Positions 53,022 through 61,922 of a stretch of 64,000 bases of DNA are shown one piece after another. The position numbers and the translations under genes are program-made. Numbering within the stretch: position 1 is the stretch's first letter; each line of letters opens with the position of its first letter. The notes beneath the pieces are model-generated. The model ran no database searches. It was not told where the DNA came from and was given only the letters and a program-made list of their open reading frames with translations. The stretch comes from Pontimicrobium aquaticum (GTDB taxonomy: Bacteria; Bacteroidota; Bacteroidia; Flavobacteriales; Flavobacteriaceae), in assembly GCF_005047595.1 (NCBI RefSeq), contig NZ_SUPL01000004.1, positions 124,001 through 188,000 of the forward strand, given 5' to 3'.

Positions 53022-54638
53022 TTAAGCTAACGGAATGCGTTGTGGCGCTTCTACCCAAATTTTTTCGGTTATATATATTCCTATTAATACCAGAATTGCA
53101 GAAACAGTTAACATAGTTGCACTTGATGCAAAAAGTAATAACGCTAATGGTATTACATTTCCAACCAACACTACTCCAATCCAGAATAAGTTTTTATATC
53201 TACCTTTTATAATCATTTCTACAACTGTATGAGCTGCTGTACTAGGATGCGTAATTGTAAGCTCAGTAACCATAGAAAATAAATTTACTGCTAAAGAAAC
53301 TATTAATGTTATTTTTAACATTGACATCCAATTTTCGTTACCGAAAATTAGTGATGCTAACACGAAAATAGCAACACCAGCCATAATACTGTGCACTAGC
53401 ATATGTAATGGTAACGTTGGGCTTTGCCAAAAATCGCGACCTTTTGCTTGTGCGAATAAAAATGCTGTATAAATTGCTAATAATACACTAAAGACTGCTG
53501 TAACCCATAATAATGGTGTTTCAGGAATACCTAAATTAAACCATGTGTTAGCTCCCCAAAGGGTTATTAACAACCCAAATATTGTGATGGTATATCCACC
53601 TTTTACCAACCATGAATTCCATTGTGGACGTAACAGTACATTTAAAAACCTGTCTGGTCTGTCTAAATCCATTACTAAGAACAGTCCTGTTAGTGCTAAA
53701 CCAACTAATGAAATTCCTGCTGACCATAATTTTGCTGTTGGTGACACATCGTATCCTAAAATAATTGCCAAGAATGGAATTAAAAATGCGCCTGCTGCTA
53801 TTGCTTTAGTAAATACATATGCTGATACTTCCCAACCCCAAAGAATTCCTTTATCTGGTGTATCGTAAACACGTCTTGCTTTTCCACTTAGCACATCAAT
53901 ATAATTGGGGTTTTCGTTATCTTTTCTTTGATATGCTGCTTGCATTTCATTATCGATGCTCATTTGTAATAAATCGACATCATCATTTGTATGCAACATT
54001 TTTTCGGCAGCTTTTGCATAATGACCTACACCACGAGCTTGTGAATTCCATAAACCTGGTCCAGATTTAGCAGTTGCTTCTGGGTTTAGTGATGATTCGT
54101 CACCATCTATATAAAATAAATTAGGGTTAGTTCCTTTTTCTGGTTTACGTACTTTTACTGCTTGTCGTGCTAATAATTGAGAAATTTCGGTGTTAGGATT
54201 ATGCATATCTCCAGCAATAATGGCATGTTCTGGACATACAGTAACACAAGCTGGCTCACGACCAACTTCTACTCTGTGCGCACAATAATTACATTTTGCT
54301 GCGGTATGTGTTTCTGGGTCGATATATAATGCATCATAAGGGCACCCTTGCATACATGATTTACAACCTATACAACGGTTGTTGTCAAAATCTACAATAC
54401 CGTCTTCACGAATATATAATGCTTCAACTGGACAAATCTCCACACAAGGAGCATCTGTACAATGGTTACAACGCATTACGGAAAATATTCTTCTAGTATT
54501 TGGGAATTCTCCTTTTTCAACTTGTTTAACGTATGTTCTGTTAACTCCTACTGCGACATCATGTTCTGATTTACAGGCAGTGGTACAAGCGTGACAACCA
54601 ATACATTTTCGGTTATCAATTATAAAGCCATACTTCAT
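53022..54638 (-). CDS. Fused ferredoxin (SoeB/DmsB-like) and NrfD/DmsC-like membrane subunit
   Basis: This is a 538-residue protein. Residues 1-160 hold four cluster-binding cysteine groups: CIGCHACTTAC, CNHCTDAPCVEIC, CIGCKSCMQGC, and CNYCAHRVEVGREPACVTVC (cut at 20). A linker follows, then about eight membrane helices of the NrfD/DmsC type from about residue 280. It fuses the electron-transfer and quinone-binding subunits that are usually separate in Soe/Psr/Dms complexes. It passes electrons from the molybdenum subunit at 50093 to menaquinone. It leads the operon and has its own GTAAC-N4-GTTAC promoter. Confidence 0.88.
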   Translation of the reverse strand: MKYGFIIDNRKCIGCHACTTACKSEHDVAVGVNRTYVKQVEKGEFPNTRRIFSVMRCNHCTDAPCVEICPVEALYIREDGIVDFDNNRCIGCKSCMQGCPYDALYIDPETHTAAKCNYCAHRVEVGREPACVTVCPEHAIIAGDMHNPNTEISQLLARQAVKVRKPEKGTNPNLFYIDGDESSLNPEATAKSGPGLWNSQARGVGHYAKAAEKMLHTNDDVDLLQMSIDNEMQAAYQRKDNENPNYIDVLSGKARRVYDTPDKGILWGWEVSAYVFTKAIAAGAFLIPFLAIILGYDVSPTAKLWSAGISLVGLALTGLFLVMDLDRPDRFLNVLLRPQWNSWLVKGGYTITIFGLLITLWGANTWFNLGIPETPLLWVTAVFSVLLAIYTAFLFAQAKGRDFWQSPTLPLHMLVHSIMAGVAIFVLASLIFGNENWMSMLKITLIVSLAVNLFSMVTELTITHPSTAAHTVVEMIIKGRYKNLFWIGVVLVGNVIPLALLLFASSATMLTVSAILVLIGIYITEKIWVEAPQRIPLA

Positions 54639-54679
54639 ATTATTAAAAATTGGATAGTTTAGTGTTTAAGCTTACCTAC

Positions 54680-54723
54680 CAAAGTTAACTAACTTTAAGT
54701 AAAATAACTGTAACAATGGTTAC
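54680..54723 (-). promoter_or_regulatory. GTAAC-N4-GTTAC promoter of the soe-like operon
   Basis: GTAACAATGGTTAC at 54710-54723, a 22-nt gap, then a perfect -7 TAACTTTG (54687-54680, minus). Confidence 0.8.
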
Positions 54724-54752
54724 TTAACTATTCAATTTAAAATCATTTTAAG

Positions 54753-55166
54753 TTAGTGTGGTAACTTATGCTTAATAATGTGATACAATAAAACTCCAAG
54801 AAGGCCTCCAAAGATGACAATTAAAATAGACAGTACTCCTCTACCTAGCAATATAAACATTGGCCCTGGACATGCGCCTATTAAACCCCATCCTAAACCA
54901 AAAATAATACCTCCAATAATGGTTCTATAAAAGCCTTTTTTCTTTGGTTCTATTTCTATTTTATCTCCTAAGTAATTTTTAATGGTTCCTTTTTTAAAGA
55001 AGGAAAACAAAATAATTCCTAAAACTACTGCTGACCCAATAATTCCGTACATATGGAATGATTGAAATTTAAACATTTCGTAGATGCGATACCACGAAAT
55101 AACTTCGGCTTTACTTAATATAATTCCGAAAAGAATACCTAAAATAATAAATCTAATATTTTTCAT
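54753..55166 (-). CDS. YeeE/YedE-type (DUF6691) sulfur-transport half, C-terminal type
   Basis: A 137-residue protein with four membrane helices and the motif WGLIGACPGPMFILLG, whose Cys matches the sulfur-relay Cys of YeeE/TsuA thiosulfate transporters. The start at 55166 (MKNIRFIILG) is chosen because the frame to 55205 would overlap the previous gene. It follows its partner half by 11 bp. The two halves together make one transporter. Confidence 0.85.
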   Translation of the reverse strand: MKNIRFIILGILFGIILSKAEVISWYRIYEMFKFQSFHMYGIIGSAVVLGIILFSFFKKGTIKNYLGDKIEIEPKKKGFYRTIIGGIIFGLGWGLIGACPGPMFILLGRGVLSILIVIFGGLLGVLLYHIIKHKLPH

Positions 55167-55177
55167 AATGTTCGAAA

Positions 55178-55735
55178 TTAGAATAGTAATGGTAAAATTA
55201 GCCACGTCATGATTAATCCTCCAATAAAGAAACCTATAACAGCTATTAAAGAAGGGAGTTCTAGGTTACTTAAACCTGTAATTGCATGGCCTGAAGTACA
55301 ACCTCCAGCATATCTAGCACCAAAGCCAACCAAAATACCAGCAATAACTAATATTGCACCACCTTTTAGGGATAGTAACGCATCAAGCCCAAATAATTCT
55401 TCTGGTAAATATTGTGCGCCTGCATTTTGGAAACCAATATCTGCTAAATCAGTAACTGTTTCAGGGTTTAGTAGTATTGCCTGGTCTGGAGTCATGAATT
55501 TAAAAGCTATAAAACCTCCTATAACTGTTCCTACAATAAACATAAGGTTCCAGCTATTTTTTTTCCAATCGAATGCAAAAAATTCATGTAGTTTTCCTGC
55601 ACCACCCATGGCACAAATTGATTCAAGATTTGATGAGATTCCAAACTTCTTTCCAAAATAATAAAGAAAAAACATGATTAATGTTATGAGAGGTCCTCCA
55701 ACATACCATGGCCAAGGTTCTAATATAAAATCCAT
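55178..55735 (-). CDS. YeeE/YedE-type sulfur-transport half, N-terminal type
   Basis: A 185-residue membrane protein with about five helices. It has the family motifs ICAMGGAGK near residue 42, and GARYAGGCTSGHAITGL near 145 with the conserved Cys in GGCTSGH. It is the partner of the shorter half just downstream. The pair likely brings thiosulfate or another reduced sulfur compound into the cell to feed the oxidation route. A GTAAC-N4-GTTAC promoter precedes it. Confidence 0.88.
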   Translation of the reverse strand: MDFILEPWPWYVGGPLITLIMFFLYYFGKKFGISSNLESICAMGGAGKLHEFFAFDWKKNSWNLMFIVGTVIGGFIAFKFMTPDQAILLNPETVTDLADIGFQNAGAQYLPEELFGLDALLSLKGGAILVIAGILVGFGARYAGGCTSGHAITGLSNLELPSLIAVIGFFIGGLIMTWLILPLLF

Positions 55736-55748
55736 TTTAAAATTTTTG

Positions 55749-55791
55749 TCAAAATAAGTAATTAAATATTTCTTAACGTAACAAATGTTAC
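55749..55791 (-). promoter_or_regulatory. GTAAC-N4-GTTAC promoter of the yeeE-like pair
   Basis: GTAACAAATGTTAC at 55778-55791, a 21-nt gap, then TATTTTGA (55756-55749, minus). A run of 15 A's lies immediately upstream. Confidence 0.7.
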
Positions 55792-55794
55792 TGT

Positions 55795-55852
55795 AAAAAA
55801 AAAAAAAAAATAGAACTACAAATCGATTATTTTAATACTATTTCTATGTAGT
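55795..55852 (-). terminator. Terminator of the Crp/Fnr gene with a 15-T tail
   Basis: TGTAGTT (55846-55852) pairs with AACTACA (55813-55819), overlapping the end of the coding region, and a run of 15 A's (55795-55809; T's on the minus strand) follows. The run also abuts the next promoter site. Confidence 0.55.
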
Positions 55853-56448
55853 TTTATTTTATTCTCTTTTTCAAGCTTTTTTAATAGTCTAGATACCACT
55901 ACTCTTGATGTATGCAAATCTTGAGCAATTTCTTGATGTGTGGTTTTTATAAGGTCATCTCTATTAACCATAGCTTTATCTCTAAGATATTTATAGAGAC
56001 GCTCATCCATCTTTAAAAACGCAATAGTATCTATAGCTTCTAGAAGTTCTTTCATTCGCTCATGATAGCTTTGAAGAATAAAGCTTTGCCAACTAGGGTA
56101 TTTATGCATCCACTCTTGCATTTTTTCTATTGGAATCATTATGATTCTAGTATCTGTTTCTGCTACAGCTCTAATTTCGCTCTTGGTTTCCCCCATGCAA
56201 CAGGTTATAGTCATAGCACATGTATCGCCTTGTTCAACAAAATACAGTATAAGGTCGTCTCCGTTTTCATCTTCACGCATTACTTTAATAGCACCACTTA
56301 ATATTAACGGCATGCTTTTAATATTATCACCTATATCAATTAATGTAAACCCTTCAGGAACTTTTTTATAAGAACCAATCTCACTAATCTCTTTTAAAAG
56401 TGCATCTTCAAATAAATAGGAATAATGTCTTTGCAATCCTTCAATCAT
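55816..56448 (-). CDS. Crp/Fnr-family regulator, likely controller of the sulfur cluster
   Basis: This is a 210-residue regulator. The cyclic-nucleotide-fold sensor domain spans 20-120 and the winged HTH about 150-205, with the recognition helix LHTSRVVVSRLLKKLEKE. Instead of an Fnr-type N-terminal iron-sulfur set it has GDTCAMTITCCMGE, with Cys77, Cys83 and Cys84 at the sensor core, candidates for redox or persulfide sensing. It lies upstream of the yeeE pair at the head of the cluster. The dyad GTAAC-N4-GTTAC, found eight times here, is the kind of site Crp/Fnr proteins bind. The link is inferred; no site is seen before its own gene. Confidence 0.9.
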   Translation of the reverse strand: MIEGLQRHYSYLFEDALLKEISEIGSYKKVPEGFTLIDIGDNIKSMPLILSGAIKVMREDENGDDLILYFVEQGDTCAMTITCCMGETKSEIRAVAETDTRIIMIPIEKMQEWMHKYPSWQSFILQSYHERMKELLEAIDTIAFLKMDERLYKYLRDKAMVNRDDLIKTTHQEIAQDLHTSRVVVSRLLKKLEKENKIKLHRNSIKIIDL

Positions 56449-56637
56449 AAATACTAAACTTTAACTGTTAATCGTTTGTGTAAAAATAATAACAATCTAC
56501 TTAATTATTGCTATGGAATAATTTTTGTTAAGGTAACTATAAATTATTATAAAGTATCGTTAATCTCTTTTTGGATTGAGAAAATAACAATCAAATATAT
56601 ATCTTTAACCCCAAGCATTATTTAATGCTAAAAAGCT

Positions 56638-57294
56638 ATGAAATTTTATTTAACTATAATATTTATTTTTTGTTTTACACTAGCCGCCATGGCACAAGTT
56701 AATGATTATCAACGTGGTTTTACAATTAACCCTGTTGATAGTACTACGCAGGTTGATTTAAAATTATCATTTAAGCTTTCTCCTATAAAAGGGCTTACAA
56801 ATAAGAATGTGAGATACACCTTAAATTATAACTCTTTACCTGAGTTAAACAAAAAAAAATATACGGTAGATATGACCCGAAAAAGTACTTTAACTGATAA
56901 AGAGTGGGTTATTACACAACGCTTTAATGAAGATAGAAGTAATTTAGATCAATTTGCCAAGGATTATTATTTAGGCGACTTAAAAACAAGATCGAGAACT
57001 GTTATCATTAGATGTCGTGACCATGAATATGTTGATGGCGATAAAATAAAGCTCATGGTTAATAATGCAGTTGTACATCCAAACCTAGTCTTAAGGGGTG
57101 ATTTTTATAGTATAGATATCGATCTAAAAGATGGTTTTAATACCATTAATTTTATTGCTTTAAACGAAGGCGAGTCTTCGCCAAATACAGCACAGGTGCA
57201 AGTGCTTGATCCAGATGGAAATATTTTAGCCTCAAATAGATGGCTTATTAGAACTGGCTACAAAGCAAGTTTGGTAATAATAAAAGAGCAATAA
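56638..57294 (+). CDS. Secreted hypothetical protein
   Basis: A 218-residue protein with a signal peptide ending in AMAQ near residue 20. The mature chain is beta-rich (SFKLSPIKGLTNKNVRYTLN, then FYSIDIDLKDGFNTINFIALNEG), resembling two immunoglobulin-like modules, and has a single Cys. No family is recognised; similar secreted proteins are common in Bacteroidota. It is transcribed away from the Crp gene with 190 bp between them and shows no GTAAC-N4-GTTAC site. Confidence 0.65.
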   Translation: MKFYLTIIFIFCFTLAAMAQVNDYQRGFTINPVDSTTQVDLKLSFKLSPIKGLTNKNVRYTLNYNSLPELNKKKYTVDMTRKSTLTDKEWVITQRFNEDRSNLDQFAKDYYLGDLKTRSRTVIIRCRDHEYVDGDKIKLMVNNAVVHPNLVLRGDFYSIDIDLKDGFNTINFIALNEGESSPNTAQVQVLDPDGNILASNRWLIRTGYKASLVIIKEQ

Positions 57295-57341
57295 AAATTT
57301 CTCATTTAATGCTTATATCTGTCCACATTGAAAATAGATAA

Positions 57342-58157
57342 TTAATTTAGGTTTTCTAGCTCCTGAGTTAATACTAACTGTAACTCTTTAGACCATAAAA
57401 TTGAATAATGACCATAATTATTCAATTCAATCATTTTACTTTGTGTGAAGGACTGATTAACCTCTCTTGCTCCTTCTACAGGCAATACTTTATCTGTTAC
57501 TGAATGTACAATTAATGCCTTTTCTACATTGTTAAGCTGGCTACAATAGGTAATCATATTTAAATCATTAATATTTTCATTAACATCAGCTTCAATTTTA
57601 GTGCTTACTTTTTTAATAACCGCATTATTTAAATCAAACTTAAAAGCTATTTCTTTAATTCTGCTTTTAAAGTTATTAGGTGTAGTTACCAAGAGCCATA
57701 ATTTAACGTCTATTTCTGGATATAGTTTTAAAACCCGTGCAACATTAACACTTCCAAAGGAATGGCTAATTACTAATTCTGGCATTTCTTTTTTAAACTC
57801 AAGAGTTAACATATTTGAAAACTCAAACATATTGGTTTTTCCTATTGAACTCTTACCATGTGATGGCGCATCAAAAGAAACAATCTTGTAATTGGCTTTT
57901 AATAAAATTGGTATTAAAGATGCGAAATTGCCTGTTTGTCCTTCCCATCCATGAACAAGAAAAACTGTTTTGTTCTTTTGATTTCCCCATTCGTAACGCA
58001 TTAATAAAAAATTTTTATACGTAACAACTTCGGTTTTAGCTAAACTCATAACCTTCTCTTCGGAGTCTCTTAAGCTTCTAACTTTAGGTTGAGACATATA
58101 CTTATAGACCTTATTAGCCACGATGTTTGGAAACAGATGTTGAATATATTTTACCAT
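57342..58157 (-). CDS. Alpha/beta hydrolase
   Basis: A 271-residue cytosolic hydrolase. It has FLVHGWEGQTGNF (oxyanion loop), SFDAPSHGKS, the nucleophile elbow SHSFGSVN (Ser near residue 134), an acid in VHSVTDKVLPVEGA and the catalytic His in NNYGHYSILW. The fold is that of soluble esterase-like alpha/beta hydrolases; the substrate is unknown. It lies 9 bp after the acetyltransferase gene on the same strand. Confidence 0.88.
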   Translation of the reverse strand: MVKYIQHLFPNIVANKVYKYMSQPKVRSLRDSEEKVMSLAKTEVVTYKNFLLMRYEWGNQKNKTVFLVHGWEGQTGNFASLIPILLKANYKIVSFDAPSHGKSSIGKTNMFEFSNMLTLEFKKEMPELVISHSFGSVNVARVLKLYPEIDVKLWLLVTTPNNFKSRIKEIAFKFDLNNAVIKKVSTKIEADVNENINDLNMITYCSQLNNVEKALIVHSVTDKVLPVEGAREVNQSFTQSKMIELNNYGHYSILWSKELQLVLTQELENLN

Positions 58158-58166
58158 TTTTGTTTG

Positions 58167-58622
58167 CTAATTAAAATGCATTTTCATGCCTTCGTGAGAC
58201 TCTATAAATCCAAGCTTTTTATAAAATTTTATAGCATCTGGTCTTTTTTTATCAGTGGTTAATTGTAACACATGAGCTTTTTTTTCTATTGCCCTGTTAA
58301 TTGCCCACTCAAACATTTTGGTTCCTAAACCAGTTCCTCGTTGGTCTTTTTTAATCCTTACAGCTTCAATTTGAGCTCTAATGCCTCCTTGATAGGTTAA
58401 GTACTGAATAAATGATAATTGCATAGTACCAACAACCTCTAGCTTATCATTTTCAACAACGATAAGCTCTTGGTTGCTATCATTATTTATATTTTTAAAC
58501 GCATCGTAGTATTTGCTTGGTAACGGAATTTTAAAATCTTCCCTTGTTTTACCTAGTTTATCATCAGCTATCATTTCTACAATTGCTGGAACATCGTTTT
58601 GTGTTGCTTGCCTGAATATCAT
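58167..58622 (-). CDS. GNAT-family N-acetyltransferase
   Basis: A 151-residue GNAT enzyme starting MIFRQATQNDVPAI. A longer frame to 58742 would run through the upstream PD40 gene and is rejected. The acetyl-CoA loop is RIKKDQRGTGLGTKMFEW near 95-112 (Q/R-x-x-G-x-G/A), and DAIKFYKKLGFIESHEGMKM is the usual C-terminal end. The acceptor is unknown. It follows the PD40 lipoprotein gene by 14 bp. Confidence 0.93.
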   Translation of the reverse strand: MIFRQATQNDVPAIVEMIADDKLGKTREDFKIPLPSKYYDAFKNINNDSNQELIVVENDKLEVVGTMQLSFIQYLTYQGGIRAQIEAVRIKKDQRGTGLGTKMFEWAINRAIEKKAHVLQLTTDKKRPDAIKFYKKLGFIESHEGMKMHFN

Positions 58623-58636
58623 AATAATTGTAATTG

Positions 58637-59551
58637 TTAGCTCTTTTTTATATTTTCTAAAAGTTCTTCTTTTAACTGAATAAAATCTACCCAATAAGAT
58701 CTTCCTACCCAATACATACTTCCATCTTCTCTTGCCTTCCATTCTCCCCTCGAAAAAAATAGATATTTTCCATCGTGTGTCACATGTGCACCACTTTCCT
58801 GATGTTCTGTGTTTATCTTATCCCCCATATTCATTGCTGGTAGCCAAGAACCATCTCTCGCTCGAAAACTAATATAAATATCAGCTTGACCATAACCGTC
58901 TTCTCTTACAACATCCCAAATCAAATAGGATTCATCTGGAGCAATGTTGGGGTGTGCAATCCATGTTCCTGTATTAATTTCTTCGCCCATTTTTTGACGG
59001 GACTCATATTTGTCGTTTATGAGGCGTGAATAACTGATAGCACCAATGGTATCAGGTCTTTTAAATTGATCAAAGAAAAAAGTTCCCTTGTCAGAAACCG
59101 ATATCCCCATGATATGCTTGTCTGTAAAAGGTGATCCCATACTTTTGAGTTCCGACCATCCAGTCTCAGTTCGATCCCTATATTTATTCCCATGGTAAAT
59201 AATATTACCATCCATGGAGAATCTTGGAAATTCTATATGGGTCTCCGATTCGTTCCCCCAACTACCATTTTCATATCGAATAACAAAAAAAGTGCGTTTT
59301 TTATATTTTCCATTTTTCCTAGAAAAATAGAACTCTTTCATATCTGGTGAAAACGTGCCTTCTTCAAAAAGCCCATCTGGAGAAACAATTTCAGGAGCAA
59401 AAAGCTTAGGAATCAAACCTGGTGGCTTTTCGCCAAAATAAACAGTTTCTATAGTTGGTGAATCACTGTCTTTTACACTTTGTTTTTTAGTATTACACCC
59501 ATTTAAAAATAGTGAGAATACAAGCATTAAAATATAATACGTGTTTTTCAT
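58637..59551 (-). CDS. PD40 (TolB-like) beta-propeller lipoprotein, paralogue 1
   Basis: A 304-residue lipoprotein with lipobox NGC near residue 19. WD40-like PD40 blades repeat [32 protein letters not shown] and [14 protein letters not shown]. The N-terminal [19 protein letters not shown] recurs in the next two genes. Such propellers are periplasmic binding proteins. It is one of three tandem copies on the minus strand (58637, 59644, 60548). Confidence 0.85.
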   Translation of the reverse strand: MKNTYYILMLVFSLFLNGCNTKKQSVKDSDSPTIETVYFGEKPPGLIPKLFAPEIVSPDGLFEEGTFSPDMKEFYFSRKNGKYKKRTFFVIRYENGSWGNESETHIEFPRFSMDGNIIYHGNKYRDRTETGWSELKSMGSPFTDKHIMGISVSDKGTFFFDQFKRPDTIGAISYSRLINDKYESRQKMGEEINTGTWIAHPNIAPDESYLIWDVVREDGYGQADIYISFRARDGSWLPAMNMGDKINTEHQESGAHVTHDGKYLFFSRGEWKAREDGSMYWVGRSYWVDFIQLKEELLENIKKS

Positions 59552-59643
59552 TAGTTACTTATTGTGTTTACAATTTATAATTCCAAACCACCAGATGGCT
59601 CGTTCACTAAAAAGATCCACTAGATCTTTTTATACGTTCAGCC

Positions 59644-60495
59644 CTATTTGGGTCTGAGATTTTCAATAACCCGAGCATCCACCCAATAAGGGCTTCCTAC
59701 CCAATAACTACTTCCATCTTCTCTAGCCTTTTTATCTCCTCTCCAAAAAAACAAATATTTCCCATCAGGTGTTACCCTTGGACGCTGTTCATAGGCTGCT
59801 GTGTTTATCTTATCTCCCATGTTAATTGCAGCTCCCCATGAACCATCCTTCTGACGAAAACTAACATAGATATCAGGAGTATTTTCACCTTCTTTCTCAG
59901 CATCCCACATTAAATAGGATTCATCCGGAGCTATAAAGGGATGAGCTTTATATAAGCCTGAGTTAATTTCGTTGTTCATTTTTTGAAGATCTTCATATTT
60001 GCCGTTTATAAGACGTGAATAACTCATATGACCTTTGCCATCTCTTTCTAAAAAATAAACGTAATAAGTTCTATTAGATGAGACTGTAAAACCCAAAATT
60101 GGAAGACCTTTGAAAGATTCAAGACTTTTGAACTCCAACCAATGAGGATCAAATCGCTCTCTATGTTTATCGATATCCGTTGACAAAACAGACGGCTCGC
60201 TCCATCTATTGTTTTTGTATTGCATAACAAGCAATGTGGTTTCTTTATATTTTCCACCAATCCTATTAAAATAGAACTCCTTCATGTCTGGTGTAAACGT
60301 AAATAGACTTTCTATATACTCATCTGTGGAAACAATACCAGGAGCAAATATTTCAGGTATTAAACCTGGTGTTTTTTGTCCAAAATAGCGATCTTCTAAA
60401 TGTGGGAAGCTAAAGGCGTCTTCAATTTTTTCTTGAGCAAAGATAGTATTTAGTGAAATAACGAATGTCAGTATTAATAATTTAGTAGTTTTCAT
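59644..60495 (-). CDS. PD40 (TolB-like) beta-propeller protein, paralogue 2
   Basis: A 283-residue secreted protein. The start at 60495 (MKTTKLLILTF) follows an AAAGGAGA ribosome-binding site and gives a clean signal peptide ending TIFAQ. The longer frame to 60564 overlaps paralogue 3 and is rejected. Blades match paralogue 1 closely (APDESYLMWDAEKEGENT, DIYVSFRQKDGSWG, TPDGKYLFFWRGD). It has signal peptidase I processing rather than a lipobox, unlike its two neighbours. Confidence 0.85.
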   Translation of the reverse strand: MKTTKLLILTFVISLNTIFAQEKIEDAFSFPHLEDRYFGQKTPGLIPEIFAPGIVSTDEYIESLFTFTPDMKEFYFNRIGGKYKETTLLVMQYKNNRWSEPSVLSTDIDKHRERFDPHWLEFKSLESFKGLPILGFTVSSNRTYYVYFLERDGKGHMSYSRLINGKYEDLQKMNNEINSGLYKAHPFIAPDESYLMWDAEKEGENTPDIYVSFRQKDGSWGAAINMGDKINTAAYEQRPRVTPDGKYLFFWRGDKKAREDGSSYWVGSPYWVDARVIENLRPK

Positions 60496-60547
60496 ATTCT
60501 CTCCTTTTGTTAATATTATTGATAATGATAAATTGTATGAGTAGCCG

Positions 60548-61480
60548 CTAGCTCCTAATTTCATTCTCGATTCGCTCTTTTATTTGAATAAAATCTACCC
60601 AATAAATATCGCCATGTTCGTCGCCTCCTCTATGGAAAAATAAATACTTACCATCAGGCGATACACTTGCAGCCATTTCAGTTTGATCTGTATTTATTTT
60701 AGGTCCTAGGTTATAAGGTTTTGTCCATGTACCATTTTTATTAAAACTGATGTATAAATCGCTTTCACCAAACCCTAAGTCGCTTTTAAAATCATATATC
60801 ATATAACTTTCGTCTGGTGCAATGTACGAATGGGCTATCCATTTGCCAGTAGAATTTATTTCATTCCCCATTCTATTGATACTTTTGTATTGACCATCTT
60901 CCATAACCGAGTTATAAATAACCCAATCTTCTGGGGCATCTCCTTTTTCACCAGTAGTGAAGTATAAATTACCATTTTCTGAAGACGTTAAGTACATTAT
61001 TATAGATTTATCTACAAATGGCTTCTCCAACGGTATTGGTGTACTCCAGCCATTTGCTTCTCTCCTACTATACCATTGATAGAGACCTGGTGGCTTAAGT
61101 GTATCGTTAAGTGGTCTTATGCTTCCAAAATATAGCTTATCTCCTTTAGGACTGATATGAGGTTCGAAATCCCACCCTTCGGTTGCTGTAAAAAATGCTG
61201 GCTCTGGGTTTGACCACTTGCCATCAACTAACTTCATAGCATAAATTTCATTGTTCTCTTCTGGTTTTCTACGTGTAAAATATATTTCGTCCATTTCTGG
61301 AGTAAATGTAATGGCGAACTCGTAGCTATCAGTAGAAATAATCCCTTCCCCAAAAACCAAAGGCGTATCAGTTGGAATTTGGTCACCGAGTAAGGTGAGA
61401 TTTGATTTTTTACTGTCTTGGCAAGACGTAATAAAGGCTAGAATAAAAGTAAGAATGAATAAGGTTTTTAGGTATTTCAT
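60548..61480 (-). CDS. PD40 (TolB-like) beta-propeller lipoprotein, paralogue 3
   Basis: A 310-residue lipoprotein with lipobox TSC near residue 20. PD40 blades are APDESYMIYDFKSDLG, ESDLYISFNKNGTW and SPDGKYLFFHRGG. It is the most divergent of the three, with a longer middle (LKPPGLYQWYSRREANGW), and is the first transcribed. The triplet may arise from tandem duplication. Confidence 0.85.
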   Translation of the reverse strand: MKYLKTLFILTFILAFITSCQDSKKSNLTLLGDQIPTDTPLVFGEGIISTDSYEFAITFTPEMDEIYFTRRKPEENNEIYAMKLVDGKWSNPEPAFFTATEGWDFEPHISPKGDKLYFGSIRPLNDTLKPPGLYQWYSRREANGWSTPIPLEKPFVDKSIIMYLTSSENGNLYFTTGEKGDAPEDWVIYNSVMEDGQYKSINRMGNEINSTGKWIAHSYIAPDESYMIYDFKSDLGFGESDLYISFNKNGTWTKPYNLGPKINTDQTEMAASVSPDGKYLFFHRGGDEHGDIYWVDFIQIKERIENEIRS

Positions 61481-61498
61481 ATTCTATATTTTGAAGGT

Positions 61499-61640
61499 TT
61501 AAAAATTGTTGATTTTCTTTTTGTTTACAAAAACAGTAATTATTAATAGTGTAAAAGCAATTCCAAAACCCAATACACCTATGTTGATTCCCAATAGTGT
61601 TTTTTTACTTCCGTCTAAATAATATTCTTGTTTAAGAATT
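61499..61640 (-). pseudogene. Remnant of a membrane protein like the one at 63118-63519
   Basis: The minus-strand frame YYLDGSKKTLLGINIG, then LGFGIAFTLLIITVFVNKKK, matches the C-terminal third of the intact gene (KYLDGSEKTLLGINIGGLGF in the same order). The N-terminal part and start are missing. Confidence 0.8.
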
Positions 61641-61641
61641 C

Positions 61642-61880
61642 TCAATTGTGATGCCCTCTTAAATGTGTTATCAATCCTTTTCTGAATTCTTCTTGACTAC
61701 TTATAATTACATTGTACTTAATATACTCGTCAACAAAATCATCAGCAAAAATTGATAAAAATCCATCGACTTCCTTTGAATCACTGTTTGGTTATTGCAT
61801 GGAGTTATAAGCGCTTATAAATGCCTCTGTTTTTTTAAGAAATTTTTGAGAAACTGTCTCTTATGCCGGAATGATATGTT
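61642..61880 (-). pseudogene. Decayed copy of the NTF2-like gene at 62610-63071
   Basis: The minus-strand frame SQKFLKKTEAFISAYNSMQ, stop, then NSDSKEVDGFLSIFADDFVDEY, ISSQEEFRKG and LITHLRGHHN aligns with the intact gene. It has an in-frame TAA (61792-61794) and lacks about 60 central codons between EEFRKG and LITHL. It lies directly before the membrane-protein remnant, in the opposite order to the intact pair. Confidence 0.85.
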
Positions 61881-61922
61881 GCTATAACTTATTATGTATT
61901 GTCTATTATGGCGTTTTTTTAA

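Noticed and set aside
56528-56540. GTTAAGGTAAC upstream of the secreted protein as another regulator site
   Set aside because: The half-sites are in the opposite arrangement and spacing from the eight consistent sites.
58623-58742. Extended start of the acetyltransferase
   Set aside because: It lies entirely within the PD40 gene in another frame; the family start is MIFRQAT.
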